Source: Paenibacillus sp. ACRRY (GTDB lineage Bacteria > Bacillota > Bacilli > Paenibacillales > Paenibacillaceae). Taken from it: a stretch of 64,000 nt of DNA. How positions within the stretch are numbered: the stretch's first letter is position 1; the number at the start of each line of letters is the position of its first letter. The DNA is taken from contig NZ_JAKRNM010000011.1 in NCBI RefSeq assembly GCF_022346995.1, positions 62,001 to 126,000 of the forward strand, in the 5' to 3' direction. The notes below the pieces were generated by a model that saw only the letters and a list, made by a program, of their open reading frames with translations, did not search any database and had not been told where the DNA came from. This document shows, piece after piece, positions 9,439-16,356 of this stretch. A program made the translations under genes and the position numbers.

Positions 9439-9651
9439 ATGTCAGCATTTCGTGAAGCGGTAGAGCAGGATCATATCATTCAATGCGTGGTTAATGAGTT
9501 TACGTGCAGAGTGCTCTGGAGCGAAGGTCGTCCATGTCTGGAATATCAGCACGAAGAGGATCTGAAGCATATTACGGCATATGTTGAGGTAAACTTTGGC
9601 GTAGAACTGCTGGATGTATTCTTTACCGCGGTGGAGAGTCTTCCCGCCTGA
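9439..9651 (+). CDS. Small hypothetical protein (70 aa)
   Basis: I do not recognise a family. Translation from the second of two closely spaced ATGs gives a 70-residue acidic, soluble protein (starting MSAFREAVEQ, ending FFTAVESLPA). AAAGGAG lies about 10 bases before this ATG, and an out-of-frame ATG five bases earlier is ignored. The frame is open upstream, but the sequence there lacks a start with a ribosome site. A rho-independent terminator follows about 45 bases after the stop, which supports a real, separately transcribed gene. Confidence 0.5.
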   Translation: MSAFREAVEQDHIIQCVVNEFTCRVLWSEGRPCLEYQHEEDLKHITAYVEVNFGVELLDVFFTAVESLPA

Positions 9652-9696
9652 TCTGGATATCTCTACTGTTAAAAATGGATAGTGCAGCGTAAGAGG

Positions 9697-9723
9697 AACC
9701 ATCAGCAGGAGCTGGTGGTTTTT
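9697..9723 (+). terminator. Rho-independent terminator
   Basis: A 10-bp stem (9697-9706 with 9711-9720, one G-T pair) with a 4-base loop and a short T run follows the small hypothetical gene and precedes the pspA promoter. Confidence 0.75.
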
Positions 9724-9754
9724 CATTTGGGAAATGCCATCCAATCCAGGGAAA

Positions 9755-9781
9755 TGAAACCTCGTTCTTGGAATTCATGTA
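9755..9781 (+). promoter_or_regulatory. ECF-type (sigma-W-like) promoter of the pspA-ydjGHI operon
   Basis: TGAAAC (-35) is separated by 17 bases from TGTA (-10), against the Bacillus sigma-W pattern TGAAAC-N16/17-CGTA. It lies 42 bases before the pspA start. In B. subtilis the pspA(ydjF)-ydjGHI operon belongs to the sigma-W envelope-stress regulon, so position and sequence agree. Confidence 0.6.
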
Positions 9782-9822
9782 TTATAGGGTATATGTAAAC
9801 TTTTCGGAGGAGGAACACAGGA

Positions 9823-10527
9823 ATGGGAATCTTATCGAGGTTTAGGGACGTGATGAAGGCCAATGTGAACAGCTTGCTGGCTCGGGCGGAAGATCCGGAG
9901 AAGACCGTGAATGAATATATGCGGAGTTTGAGCAGTGATCTGGGACAGGTGAAAGCGGAGACGGCGGCCGTTCTGTCGGAGGAGAGCAGGGCGAAGCGAG
10001 CTTTGGATGAATGCAGCGCCGAGATGAAGAAATTGCAGCGGTATGCAGAGAAGTCGGCAGAATCAGGCGATGAAGATAAGGCTCGGAGTTTTCTGGAGAA
10101 GAAAGTGGAGCAGACGGAGAAATGGAATGAATTACAGGCAGCGTATGAGCGTGCTTCCGCAAAAGCCAAAATGATGAAGCATATGAATGAGAAATTGGTA
10201 GCAGACCTGGGACAACTGGAAGCCAGACATACCGAGCTGAAAGGCAGAATGGCAGAGGCAAAATCTCAGCAGCAGGCCAATGAACTGAATGCTTCAGCAG
10301 GAAAAGCAAACGCGGCTTTTCAGGCGATGGAAGAGAAGGCCAATCAGGCCTTAAATGAAGCAGAAGCACTTGCCGAGCTCCGGGCAGGGAAGCAGGAAGA
10401 TGATCTGGATGAACTTATTGCGCAGCTGGAGAGAGAAATGAACGCGGAAGCGGGTAATAGTGACAATAAAGCTCCCAGCGCGGAGGAAGAACTCGCAGCA
10501 ATTCAGGAGAAGCTGAAGAATAATTAG
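9823..10527 (+). CDS. pspA: PspA/IM30 family phage shock protein
   Basis: 234 residues, almost entirely helical coiled coil, the normal length for PspA/LiaH/YdjF. The N-terminus MGILSRFRDVMKANVNSLL with EDPEKTVNEYMR is the family signature: the amphipathic helix binds stressed membrane and the coiled coil oligomerises into ESCRT-III-like scaffolds. A GGAGGAGG site precedes the ATG. It heads a four-gene cluster (pspA, zinc-ribbon protein, TPM-domain protein, SPFH protein) in the same order as ydjF-ydjG-ydjH-ydjI of B. subtilis, behind an ECF-like promoter. The inferred role is membrane protection under envelope stress. Confidence 0.92.
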   Translation: MGILSRFRDVMKANVNSLLARAEDPEKTVNEYMRSLSSDLGQVKAETAAVLSEESRAKRALDECSAEMKKLQRYAEKSAESGDEDKARSFLEKKVEQTEKWNELQAAYERASAKAKMMKHMNEKLVADLGQLEARHTELKGRMAEAKSQQQANELNASAGKANAAFQAMEEKANQALNEAEALAELRAGKQEDDLDELIAQLEREMNAEAGNSDNKAPSAEEELAAIQEKLKNN

Positions 10528-10567
10528 GATGGATACGATCATATTTCGTTAATATTGAGGTGAGCAG

Positions 10568-11599
10568 ATGCCAGTTATTGAATACAAGTGTCCCAACTGT
10601 GGCAGTGGTATGGTTTTTGACAGCGCGACTGGTTCATTATCCTGCCCGAGCTGTGGGCGACAGGACAACATTGAGCAAATCCCGGATCCGCTGAAGAAAC
10701 AGGTGTTCACGGAAAATGAAGTGAAGCAATATCACTGTAACAGCTGCGGCGCGGATATCGTCACGGAACCGGAGACGAGTGCAACCACGTGCAGCTTCTG
10801 CGGAGCGGCAGTTGTGCTGAGCGATCGGCTGACGGGTGATCTGGCACCCGTCATGGTTATTCCGTTTTCCATCAGCAAGGAGCAGGCGAAGCAGGCATTC
10901 AAAAAGTGGTGCCGGAACGGCCTGCTGACCCCGAGCGGATTCATGAGCGCAGACCGGATTCAGAATATTACGGGGATGTATGTGCCGTTCTGGTTATATG
11001 AGTTACATAACAAAATCGAAGTTCACGGCCGCGGAACCAAGGTGAGAACCTACACACAAGGCGACTACCATTATACGGAGACACAGCATTTTGATATTTA
11101 CCGGAAAATCCGGCTCAACTATGTGAATCTGCCCATTGACGCTTCGGAGAAAATGAAGGATGAGCTGATGGATAAGCTGGAGCCATTTCCCTATAACCAG
11201 TTGAAAGAGTTCAAGACCCCGTATCTTGCGGGATACATTGCAGAGAAATACAGCTATACCGATGAAGAGTTATATCCGCGGGCCAAGGAGAAGACCCGAT
11301 CTTATATTGATTCATATATCGCTTCAACCGTATCCGGTTATAACAGTGTAAGCTACACGGACAAACAAATTGATACGACGCTTAAAAATGCAGACTATGT
11401 GCTGCTTCCCGTATGGATGGTCTATTACGATTTCAATCGTGCCCAGTATACCTTTGCCATGAATGGTCAAACAGGGAAAGTGGTTGGCAAACCGCCTATC
11501 AGCAAAGCCAAAGTGGCTGGTTGGTTCGCTGGCGTTTCCGCCGTGTCCTTGTTGTCCTTGAAACTGATCTCCTGGATGATGGGAGGTGGGTTCCTGTGA
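10568..11599 (+). CDS. ydjG: Double zinc-ribbon membrane protein, YdjG-like
   Basis: 343 residues. Two N-terminal zinc ribbons are visible: CPNC with CPSC in the first 35 residues, and CNSC with CSFC at about 57-78. A soluble domain of roughly 230 residues follows, and a single hydrophobic helix near the C-terminus (WFAGVSAVSLLSLKLISWMM). The family has no known enzymatic activity. Its place between PspA and the TPM protein matches B. subtilis YdjG, thought to work in a membrane-associated stress complex with the SPFH protein. Its stop codon overlaps the GTG of the next gene (GTGA), so the two are translationally coupled. Confidence 0.85.
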   Translation: MPVIEYKCPNCGSGMVFDSATGSLSCPSCGRQDNIEQIPDPLKKQVFTENEVKQYHCNSCGADIVTEPETSATTCSFCGAAVVLSDRLTGDLAPVMVIPFSISKEQAKQAFKKWCRNGLLTPSGFMSADRIQNITGMYVPFWLYELHNKIEVHGRGTKVRTYTQGDYHYTETQHFDIYRKIRLNYVNLPIDASEKMKDELMDKLEPFPYNQLKEFKTPYLAGYIAEKYSYTDEELYPRAKEKTRSYIDSYIASTVSGYNSVSYTDKQIDTTLKNADYVLLPVWMVYYDFNRAQYTFAMNGQTGKVVGKPPISKAKVAGWFAGVSAVSLLSLKLISWMMGGGFL

Positions 11600-12399
11600 A
11601 ACAGGTCAAACAGCTTGCAATGGTGACCACCCTGGTCATGATGGTGTTTGGTTTGACATTCTCCTTTTTGACTGTTCAGACTGCCTCGGCAGCCGAGGGT
11701 AAAAATCTCATCTATGATGAGGCCAATCTGCTGAGTGAGCAGGAGAAGAGTGAATTGAACGCACTGGCGAATGAGTATGGAGCCGAGAGGCAGACGGATT
11801 TTATTATCCTGACAACAAATAATACGGACAGTCAAGATGTCGAGCTGCTGACCGAGGACTTTTACGATGAGCAGGGGCTGGGGTTCGATAAAGTTCACGG
11901 AAATGCTGTCATATTGACGATGGATATGAATTTCAGAGAAGTGTACCTGGCCGGATTTTATAAAGCAGAAGATTATCTGGACAGTGGACGGCTCGATGCT
12001 ATCCGCAGCAGGATCACTCCAGATTTGTCTAACGGCGATTATAAGCTTGCTTTCGAGAAATATATAAGGCTCTCTTACGAGTACATGGGATACAGACCGG
12101 GTGTAAATCCAAATAATATTTTGTTTAACGGTTGGTTCCAACTAGCTGTTGCTGTTGCCATCGGAGGCATTGTAGTCGGAATCATGGCCTATCGGTCAGG
12201 CGGACGGGTCACCGTCAATCGAGCAACATATGAGGATTCCAGTTCCTCCAGTGTAATTGATCGTCAGGATCGGTATATCCGCACAACGGTCACCAAACAA
12301 AAAATAGAAAGAAACAATAACAACGGAGGCGGAGGCGGCGGTGGTGGAGGTACCACCCGTGGCGGCCACTCGCATAGTGGAAGTAGAGGTTCGTTTTAG
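11596..12399 (+). CDS. ydjH: TPM-domain protein with signal peptide, YdjH-like
   Basis: 267 residues from a GTG start that overlaps the previous stop; the frame is open further upstream but only inside the preceding gene. A signal peptide (hydrophobic core followed by TASAAEG) leads into an extracytoplasmic TPM domain (NLIYDEANLLSEQEKSELN, TDFIILTTNN, GNAVILTMDM). One TM helix follows at about 180-202. The cytoplasmic tail ends in a run of nine glycines and GGHSHSGSRGSF, a low-complexity ending common in TPM proteins. The exact role is unknown. Operon context places it in the PspA membrane-stress system. Confidence 0.85.
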   Translation: MKQVKQLAMVTTLVMMVFGLTFSFLTVQTASAAEGKNLIYDEANLLSEQEKSELNALANEYGAERQTDFIILTTNNTDSQDVELLTEDFYDEQGLGFDKVHGNAVILTMDMNFREVYLAGFYKAEDYLDSGRLDAIRSRITPDLSNGDYKLAFEKYIRLSYEYMGYRPGVNPNNILFNGWFQLAVAVAIGGIVVGIMAYRSGGRVTVNRATYEDSSSSSVIDRQDRYIRTTVTKQKIERNNNNGGGGGGGGGTTRGGHSHSGSRGSF

Positions 12400-12446
12400 T
12401 ATCTGAGCATTTGGAGCAGGACCAAATAGAAGGGATGGGAACGAGT

Positions 12447-13457
12447 ATGGGATTTTTCAAAAATCAATTTTCGAATGTAGTGGAATGGGAAGAATTCAGA
12501 GATGACATGATTTTCTGGAAGTGGAGCAACCGGGAGATCAAGAAGGGCAGTAAGCTGATTATCCGTTCGGGTCAGGATGCCATCTTTTTGAACAACGGCA
12601 AGGTTGAGGGAATCTTTGAAGATGAGGGCTCATTTAATATCGATTCGGAGATCATTCCGTTTCTGTCTACATTAAAAGGGTTTAAATTCGGGTTTAACAG
12701 CGGCATGCGGGTCGAAGTGCTGTTTGTGAATACAAAGGAATTTACCGTTCGGTGGGGAACGCAAAGCCCTGTACTAATTCCGACACCGCAGCTTCCGGGC
12801 GGAATGCCGATTCGGGCCAATGGTACGTTCAACTTCAAGGTGAGTGACTACGTCACGCTCATTGATAAAATTGCCGGCATCAAGCAGAGCTATCTGGTCG
12901 AGGATGTCAAAATCCGCATGACTTCTGTACTGGATCAGCTGCTTATGAAGTGGATCAGCCGTGAGGGCAAGGATATGTTCAACCTGCAGGCGAACGCGTC
13001 GGAGATTGCAAAGGGCATACAAGAAGACCTAGATATGCAAATGATGGACATCGGAATCGGCATTACCGGATTCCAGGTGATGAGTTTCAATTACCCGCAG
13101 GAGATTCAGGATATGATCACGAAGACCGCTTCGCATGAGATGATCGGTAATCTGCAGAAATACCAGCAGGTTAGCATGACAGATGGCATCGCCTCCGGCA
13201 AGGTAAAAGGCGGCGGTGCCGCATCGGATATGGCGGGCATGATGATGGGCATGAATATGGCTAACGAAATGATGAAGAACATGAACCAGAATCAAAATAA
13301 TAACAACAACAGCTCAGGCCAAAACACGGACCAACCATCCTCATCCAAGGAAGGATCTTCTTCTGAGGGTGGCAAGAAGCCGAACTTCTGTCCGAACTGT
13401 GGTGCTAAAAATGAAGGAGCCAACTTCTGTCCCAACTGTGGACAAAAGCTGGTTTAA
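12447..13457 (+). CDS. ydjI: SPFH-domain protein with C-terminal zinc ribbon, YdjI-like
   Basis: 336 residues from MGFFKNQFSNVVEWEEFRDD, which matches the start remembered for B. subtilis YdjI; an in-frame ATG 12 codons earlier is less likely. Residues 1-250 form an SPFH/virion-core-like domain. A Met/Gly-rich stretch (MAGMMMGMNMANEMMKNM) and an Asn/Ser-rich linker follow. The last ~25 residues are a zinc ribbon with two CPNCG knuckles. SPFH proteins scaffold membrane microdomains, and YdjI is reported to help PspA reach the membrane. Last gene of the operon, followed by a clear terminator. Confidence 0.87.
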   Translation: MGFFKNQFSNVVEWEEFRDDMIFWKWSNREIKKGSKLIIRSGQDAIFLNNGKVEGIFEDEGSFNIDSEIIPFLSTLKGFKFGFNSGMRVEVLFVNTKEFTVRWGTQSPVLIPTPQLPGGMPIRANGTFNFKVSDYVTLIDKIAGIKQSYLVEDVKIRMTSVLDQLLMKWISREGKDMFNLQANASEIAKGIQEDLDMQMMDIGIGITGFQVMSFNYPQEIQDMITKTASHEMIGNLQKYQQVSMTDGIASGKVKGGGAASDMAGMMMGMNMANEMMKNMNQNQNNNNNSSGQNTDQPSSSKEGSSSEGGKKPNFCPNCGAKNEGANFCPNCGQKLV

Positions 13458-13475
13458 CATAACGGAATTGAAGAA

Positions 13476-13518
13476 GGGCTCACATCGGAGTGGAAACTCC
13501 GGATGAGCCCTTTTTTCT
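13476..13518 (+). terminator. Rho-independent terminator of the pspA-ydjGHI operon
   Basis: A GC-rich stem, GGGCTCA...GGAGT paired with ACTCC...TGAGCCC, with a GGAA loop and a run of six T, starts 18 bases after the ydjI stop. Confidence 0.88.
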
Positions 13519-13544
13519 TTTGTTATTTCATTTTAATAAAAGTG

Positions 13545-13573
13545 TTGACAATACCTCAAAAATGATTTATCTT
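13545..13573 (+). promoter_or_regulatory. Vegetative promoter upstream of the UPF0291 gene
   Basis: TTGACA at 13545-13550 is separated by 17 bases from TATCTT at 13568-13573. The -10 box is also the left half of an 18-bp palindrome, so a repressor bound there would block RNA polymerase. Confidence 0.65.
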
Positions 13574-13585
13574 TAATTTAAGATA
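13568..13585. promoter_or_regulatory. MarR-type palindromic operator, copy 1
   Basis: TATCTTTAATTTAAGATA is symmetric at 16 of 18 positions and keeps ATCTT-N6-AAGAT half-sites. It overlaps the -10 box of the UPF0291 promoter. The layout resembles operators of MhqR-type MarR repressors, which control ring-cleaving dioxygenases in Bacillus. A second copy lies before the dioxygenase gene downstream. Confidence 0.5.
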
Positions 13586-13650
13586 TTTAATTCAAAGGAA
13601 AACACACCGAAGAATAATATCTAAATCCAATTACAAGGAGAGAGATCAAG

Positions 13651-13881
13651 ATGATGATTCCAACATTGACCAGAATAAATGAACTTTCCAGAAAAGCTAA
13701 AGAGGCAGAACTGACAGAGATGGAGAAAGCGGAACAAATTCGTCTGCGCCAGGAATACCTGCAAATCTTTCGCGGTTCGATCAACGATATTCTGCTGAAT
13801 GTCACCATCTATGATCCGAACGGCGATGACGTTACTCCGGACAAATTGAAACAGGAACAAGCAAGCCAAAACAACAACTAA
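13651..13881 (+). CDS. UPF0291 (DUF896) family small protein, YnzC-like
   Basis: 76 residues, the typical length. The pattern TRINELSRKAKEAELTEMEK followed by RQEYLQIFRGS and the ending IYDPNGDDVTPDKLKQEQ matches the DUF896/YnzC family of Firmicutes, a two-helix N-terminal hairpin with a less ordered tail. The molecular role is not settled; in B. subtilis ynzC lies in a LexA-controlled operon. AAGGAG precedes two consecutive ATG codons, and the first is used here. The two ATCTT-N6-AAGAT palindromes flanking it suggest co-regulation with the dioxygenase downstream. Confidence 0.88.
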   Translation: MMIPTLTRINELSRKAKEAELTEMEKAEQIRLRQEYLQIFRGSINDILLNVTIYDPNGDDVTPDKLKQEQASQNNN

Positions 13882-13896
13882 ATTCAAACGATCATA

Positions 13897-13914
13897 AATC
13901 TTAATTTAAAGATA
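13897..13914. promoter_or_regulatory. MarR-type palindromic operator, copy 2
   Basis: Half-sites ATCTT (13898-13902) and AAGAT (13909-13913) are separated by six bases, exactly as in copy 1. It lies about 70 bases before the ring-cleaving dioxygenase start. No strong promoter could be placed around it by eye. Confidence 0.45.
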
Positions 13915-13983
13915 ATACAAATTAGAATATATAAGAACCTAAAACAACCATATCCAATTCGAAAATCCAAGGAGGAATTTTTT

Positions 13984-14940
13984 ATGAAACTTCAAACTGC
14001 AGGTATCCACCATATTACAGCTTTTGCGGGAGATCCACAGGCCAATGTCGACTTTTATGCTGGGGTTCTGGGACTTCGTCTCGTGAAAAAAACAATCAAC
14101 TTCGATGCACCAGACGTGTACCATCTGTACTTCGGGGATGAAAAAGGCAGCCCCGGAACCATTATTACCTTCTTCCCATCTGCTGGATCACCTCGAGGCA
14201 AAATTGGCGGCGGCCAAGTAGGTATTACCTCTTATGTCATTCCTCCTGGGACTATTGGCTTCTGGCAGGATCGGCTGGAACGTTATAACATTGAGGTAAC
14301 CAAAACAAGTCGCTTTAATGAGGAGCTTCTTCAATTCGAAGACAGCGAAGGCTTGCGGCTCGAGCTTGTTGAAAGGGAAGAGGGTGCTGCCAGCACATGG
14401 GAGCATGAAGGAATTCCGGCAGACAAAGCGATCAAAGGCTTCGGCGGTGCTGTACTGTTCAGTGTGAATCCGGCGAGAACAATGGATGCGCTGGAGAACA
14501 TTCTGGGATTCGTCAAAGTGGATGAAAATGAAGAGTATGCCCGTTTCCGTTCCAGCGGAGATATCGGCAACGTCGTGGACGTTCCGGTTACCCGTATACC
14601 ACTGGGTGTAGGCGGCTCTGGCACAGTACACCACATTGCATGGCGTGCCAAAGATTTTGAAGAGCATGAGGCATGGAGAGGGGCCGTATACCAATATGGC
14701 TACCAACCAACCCCAGTCCGCGACCGTCAATATTTCAATGCTATCTACTTCAGAGAAGCAGGCGGAATCCTGTTTGAGATTGCAACAGATCCACCGGGAT
14801 TTGCCAAAGATGAACCTGCCGATGCACTCGGAGAAAAATTGATGCTGCCAGAGTGGTTTGAACAATACCGCGAACAAATCGAAGGCAATCTGCAGCCGAT
14901 TGTGGTAAGAACGTTGGAACCTGCAACAACTGCCGGGTAA
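13984..14940 (+). CDS. Ring-cleaving dioxygenase, glyoxalase/VOC superfamily (MhqA/MhqO-like)
   Basis: 318 residues made of two VOC repeats. The first starts GIHHITAFAGDPQANVDFYA with the metal histidine in HHITAF. The second carries GSGTVHHIAWRAKDFEEHEAW and the distal glutamate in ILFEIATDPPGFA. This is the signature of Fe(II)-dependent extradiol-type enzymes related to B. subtilis MhqA and MhqO, which detoxify quinones and hydroquinones in the cytoplasm. AAGGAGG precedes the ATG. A MarR-type palindrome lies upstream. A true aromatic-catabolic role is less likely, since no other ring-degradation genes are near. Confidence 0.85.
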   Translation: MKLQTAGIHHITAFAGDPQANVDFYAGVLGLRLVKKTINFDAPDVYHLYFGDEKGSPGTIITFFPSAGSPRGKIGGGQVGITSYVIPPGTIGFWQDRLERYNIEVTKTSRFNEELLQFEDSEGLRLELVEREEGAASTWEHEGIPADKAIKGFGGAVLFSVNPARTMDALENILGFVKVDENEEYARFRSSGDIGNVVDVPVTRIPLGVGGSGTVHHIAWRAKDFEEHEAWRGAVYQYGYQPTPVRDRQYFNAIYFREAGGILFEIATDPPGFAKDEPADALGEKLMLPEWFEQYREQIEGNLQPIVVRTLEPATTAG

Positions 14941-15041
14941 TGGACAATATAAACCATAGCGGCCAGAATGAAGTTCCGGCCGCGAATGGATTAACTTTTA
15001 CATAAGGCAATGAAGACTTGAACCCAAAGGAGCATCGAAGG

Positions 15042-16130
15042 ATGATGGAGAAAAAGGTTACCTGGCTGGAGCTGTTTTACGATCTGCTCTTCGTCGCAGC
15101 CGTATCCAAAGCAGGACATGTCCTGCTGCATGCCGATCACGGCGTTATTACGTTTGAATATCTAATGAAATTTGTATTAATCTTCATCCCCGTATGGTGG
15201 GCATGGGTGGGACAGACTCTATTCATTAATCGATACGGTCAGGATGTCCTCAGCCATCGCATCTTTCTCATCCTTCAGCTTCTGTCGGTTCTCGTGATGA
15301 CGGCAAGTCTTTCGACCCACTTTGATCAGTATTACCTGTCATTCTTCGTAGGGTATATCGGTTCGAGGGCATTTACCGCGATCCAGTATCTTACGGTTCA
15401 CAAGTCCAAAAGCACACATCAACAACAGGCAGCACGTTATCTGGGTATCTGCTTTATCATCGGTATTCTGATCTCCTCAGGTTCTCTGTTCTTCGATTCC
15501 TGGGTGCGTTACGTCGTACTGTATGCGGGGATTGCCGTTGATATCGTACTGCCGCTAATTGGACGCAAAAATCTGGTGAAGGTACCGATCCAGACGCATC
15601 ACCTGCTCGAACGCTTTGCACTCTTTACACTCATCCTGCTCGGTGAGTCGGTAGTTAGTATTATTGCTGTACTGCAGGCCGATCATTGGGATCTAAGATC
15701 CATCCTGTTTGCCGCCTTGACTTCCATATTCGTCATTGCAATGTGGTGGCAGTATTTCGATAACGTGGAGAAAAAGGTCAGCAAGGAAATTCAGACTGCC
15801 GGGCAAGCGATCATCTATGGTCATCTGTTCATTTACATTTCAATGAGCATGATCGCCGCTTCAATTCAGCTGCTGTACCTGAATCAGCTTAACTATGTAT
15901 TCATGCTGGGATTTGGTTTCGGATCGGTATTGCTCTACTTCCTGTCGACCTCGCTCGTGTTCCATCGTTACCGACATGCACACTTAAGACTTCGTCCGTT
16001 TCATCTGGTAACGATGGTTGGCGTACTGGCTGCATTTGTCATTGTGGATCTAATCTATCAGGTTCCGAACTACGTTATCGTGGGTGAAGATATGTTATTC
16101 TTCCTTCTATATGCGAAGCTGACGACTTGA
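15042..16130 (+). CDS. Low-temperature-requirement protein A (LtrA) family membrane protein
   Basis: About 362 residues with roughly ten hydrophobic segments. The N-terminal KKVTWLELFYDLLFVAAVSK and the internal LLERFALFTLILLGESVVSI are characteristic of the LtrA family. Named from a Listeria cold-growth mutant, its biochemical role is unknown. The ATG is chosen for the AAAGGAG nine bases upstream; an in-frame TTG eight codons earlier is an alternative. It stands alone between the dioxygenase and a terminator, so context says little about its job. Confidence 0.85.
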   Translation: MMEKKVTWLELFYDLLFVAAVSKAGHVLLHADHGVITFEYLMKFVLIFIPVWWAWVGQTLFINRYGQDVLSHRIFLILQLLSVLVMTASLSTHFDQYYLSFFVGYIGSRAFTAIQYLTVHKSKSTHQQQAARYLGICFIIGILISSGSLFFDSWVRYVVLYAGIAVDIVLPLIGRKNLVKVPIQTHHLLERFALFTLILLGESVVSIIAVLQADHWDLRSILFAALTSIFVIAMWWQYFDNVEKKVSKEIQTAGQAIIYGHLFIYISMSMIAASIQLLYLNQLNYVFMLGFGFGSVLLYFLSTSLVFHRYRHAHLRLRPFHLVTMVGVLAAFVIVDLIYQVPNYVIVGEDMLFFLLYAKLTT

Positions 16131-16156
16131 ATAGCGGATTGAAACGAATTAAAAAA

Positions 16157-16188
16157 AGTCACGGACGGATTGCGTTCGTGGCTTTTTG
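16157..16188 (+). terminator. Rho-independent terminator after the LtrA gene
   Basis: An 11-bp stem with wobble pairs (16157-16167 with 16173-16183), preceded by seven A and followed by T residues. Confidence 0.75.
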
Positions 16189-16296
16189 GTTTGATTTTTC
16201 TGAAATGTCATGTCGACAATGTGAAAAAGCGGTTTCGTGAGTTATTTTCTTCTATAGAATCTGTTAATATGGGACTATGTACAAGCGAATCTACCA

Positions 16297-16320
16297 AATC
16301 ACTGAATAGGGATAGTGATT
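16297..16320. promoter_or_regulatory. Inverted repeat in the leader of the GH3 gene
   Basis: AATCACT and AGTGATT arms of seven bases with a 10-base spacer lie 37 bases before the GH3 start. An extended -10-like TGTTAATAT sits just upstream at 16262-16270. The repeat may be an operator or an RNA hairpin; nothing identifies the protein. Confidence 0.35.
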
Positions 16321-16356
16321 CATGGATTATGGAGATGACAATCAGGAGGGAAATCA

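Noticed and set aside
16222..16241. cre site upstream of the swapped-domain GH3 gene
   Set aside because: GTGAAAAAGCGGTTTCGTGA resembles a cre but has an extra base between the half-sites and the central CG, so I did not call it.
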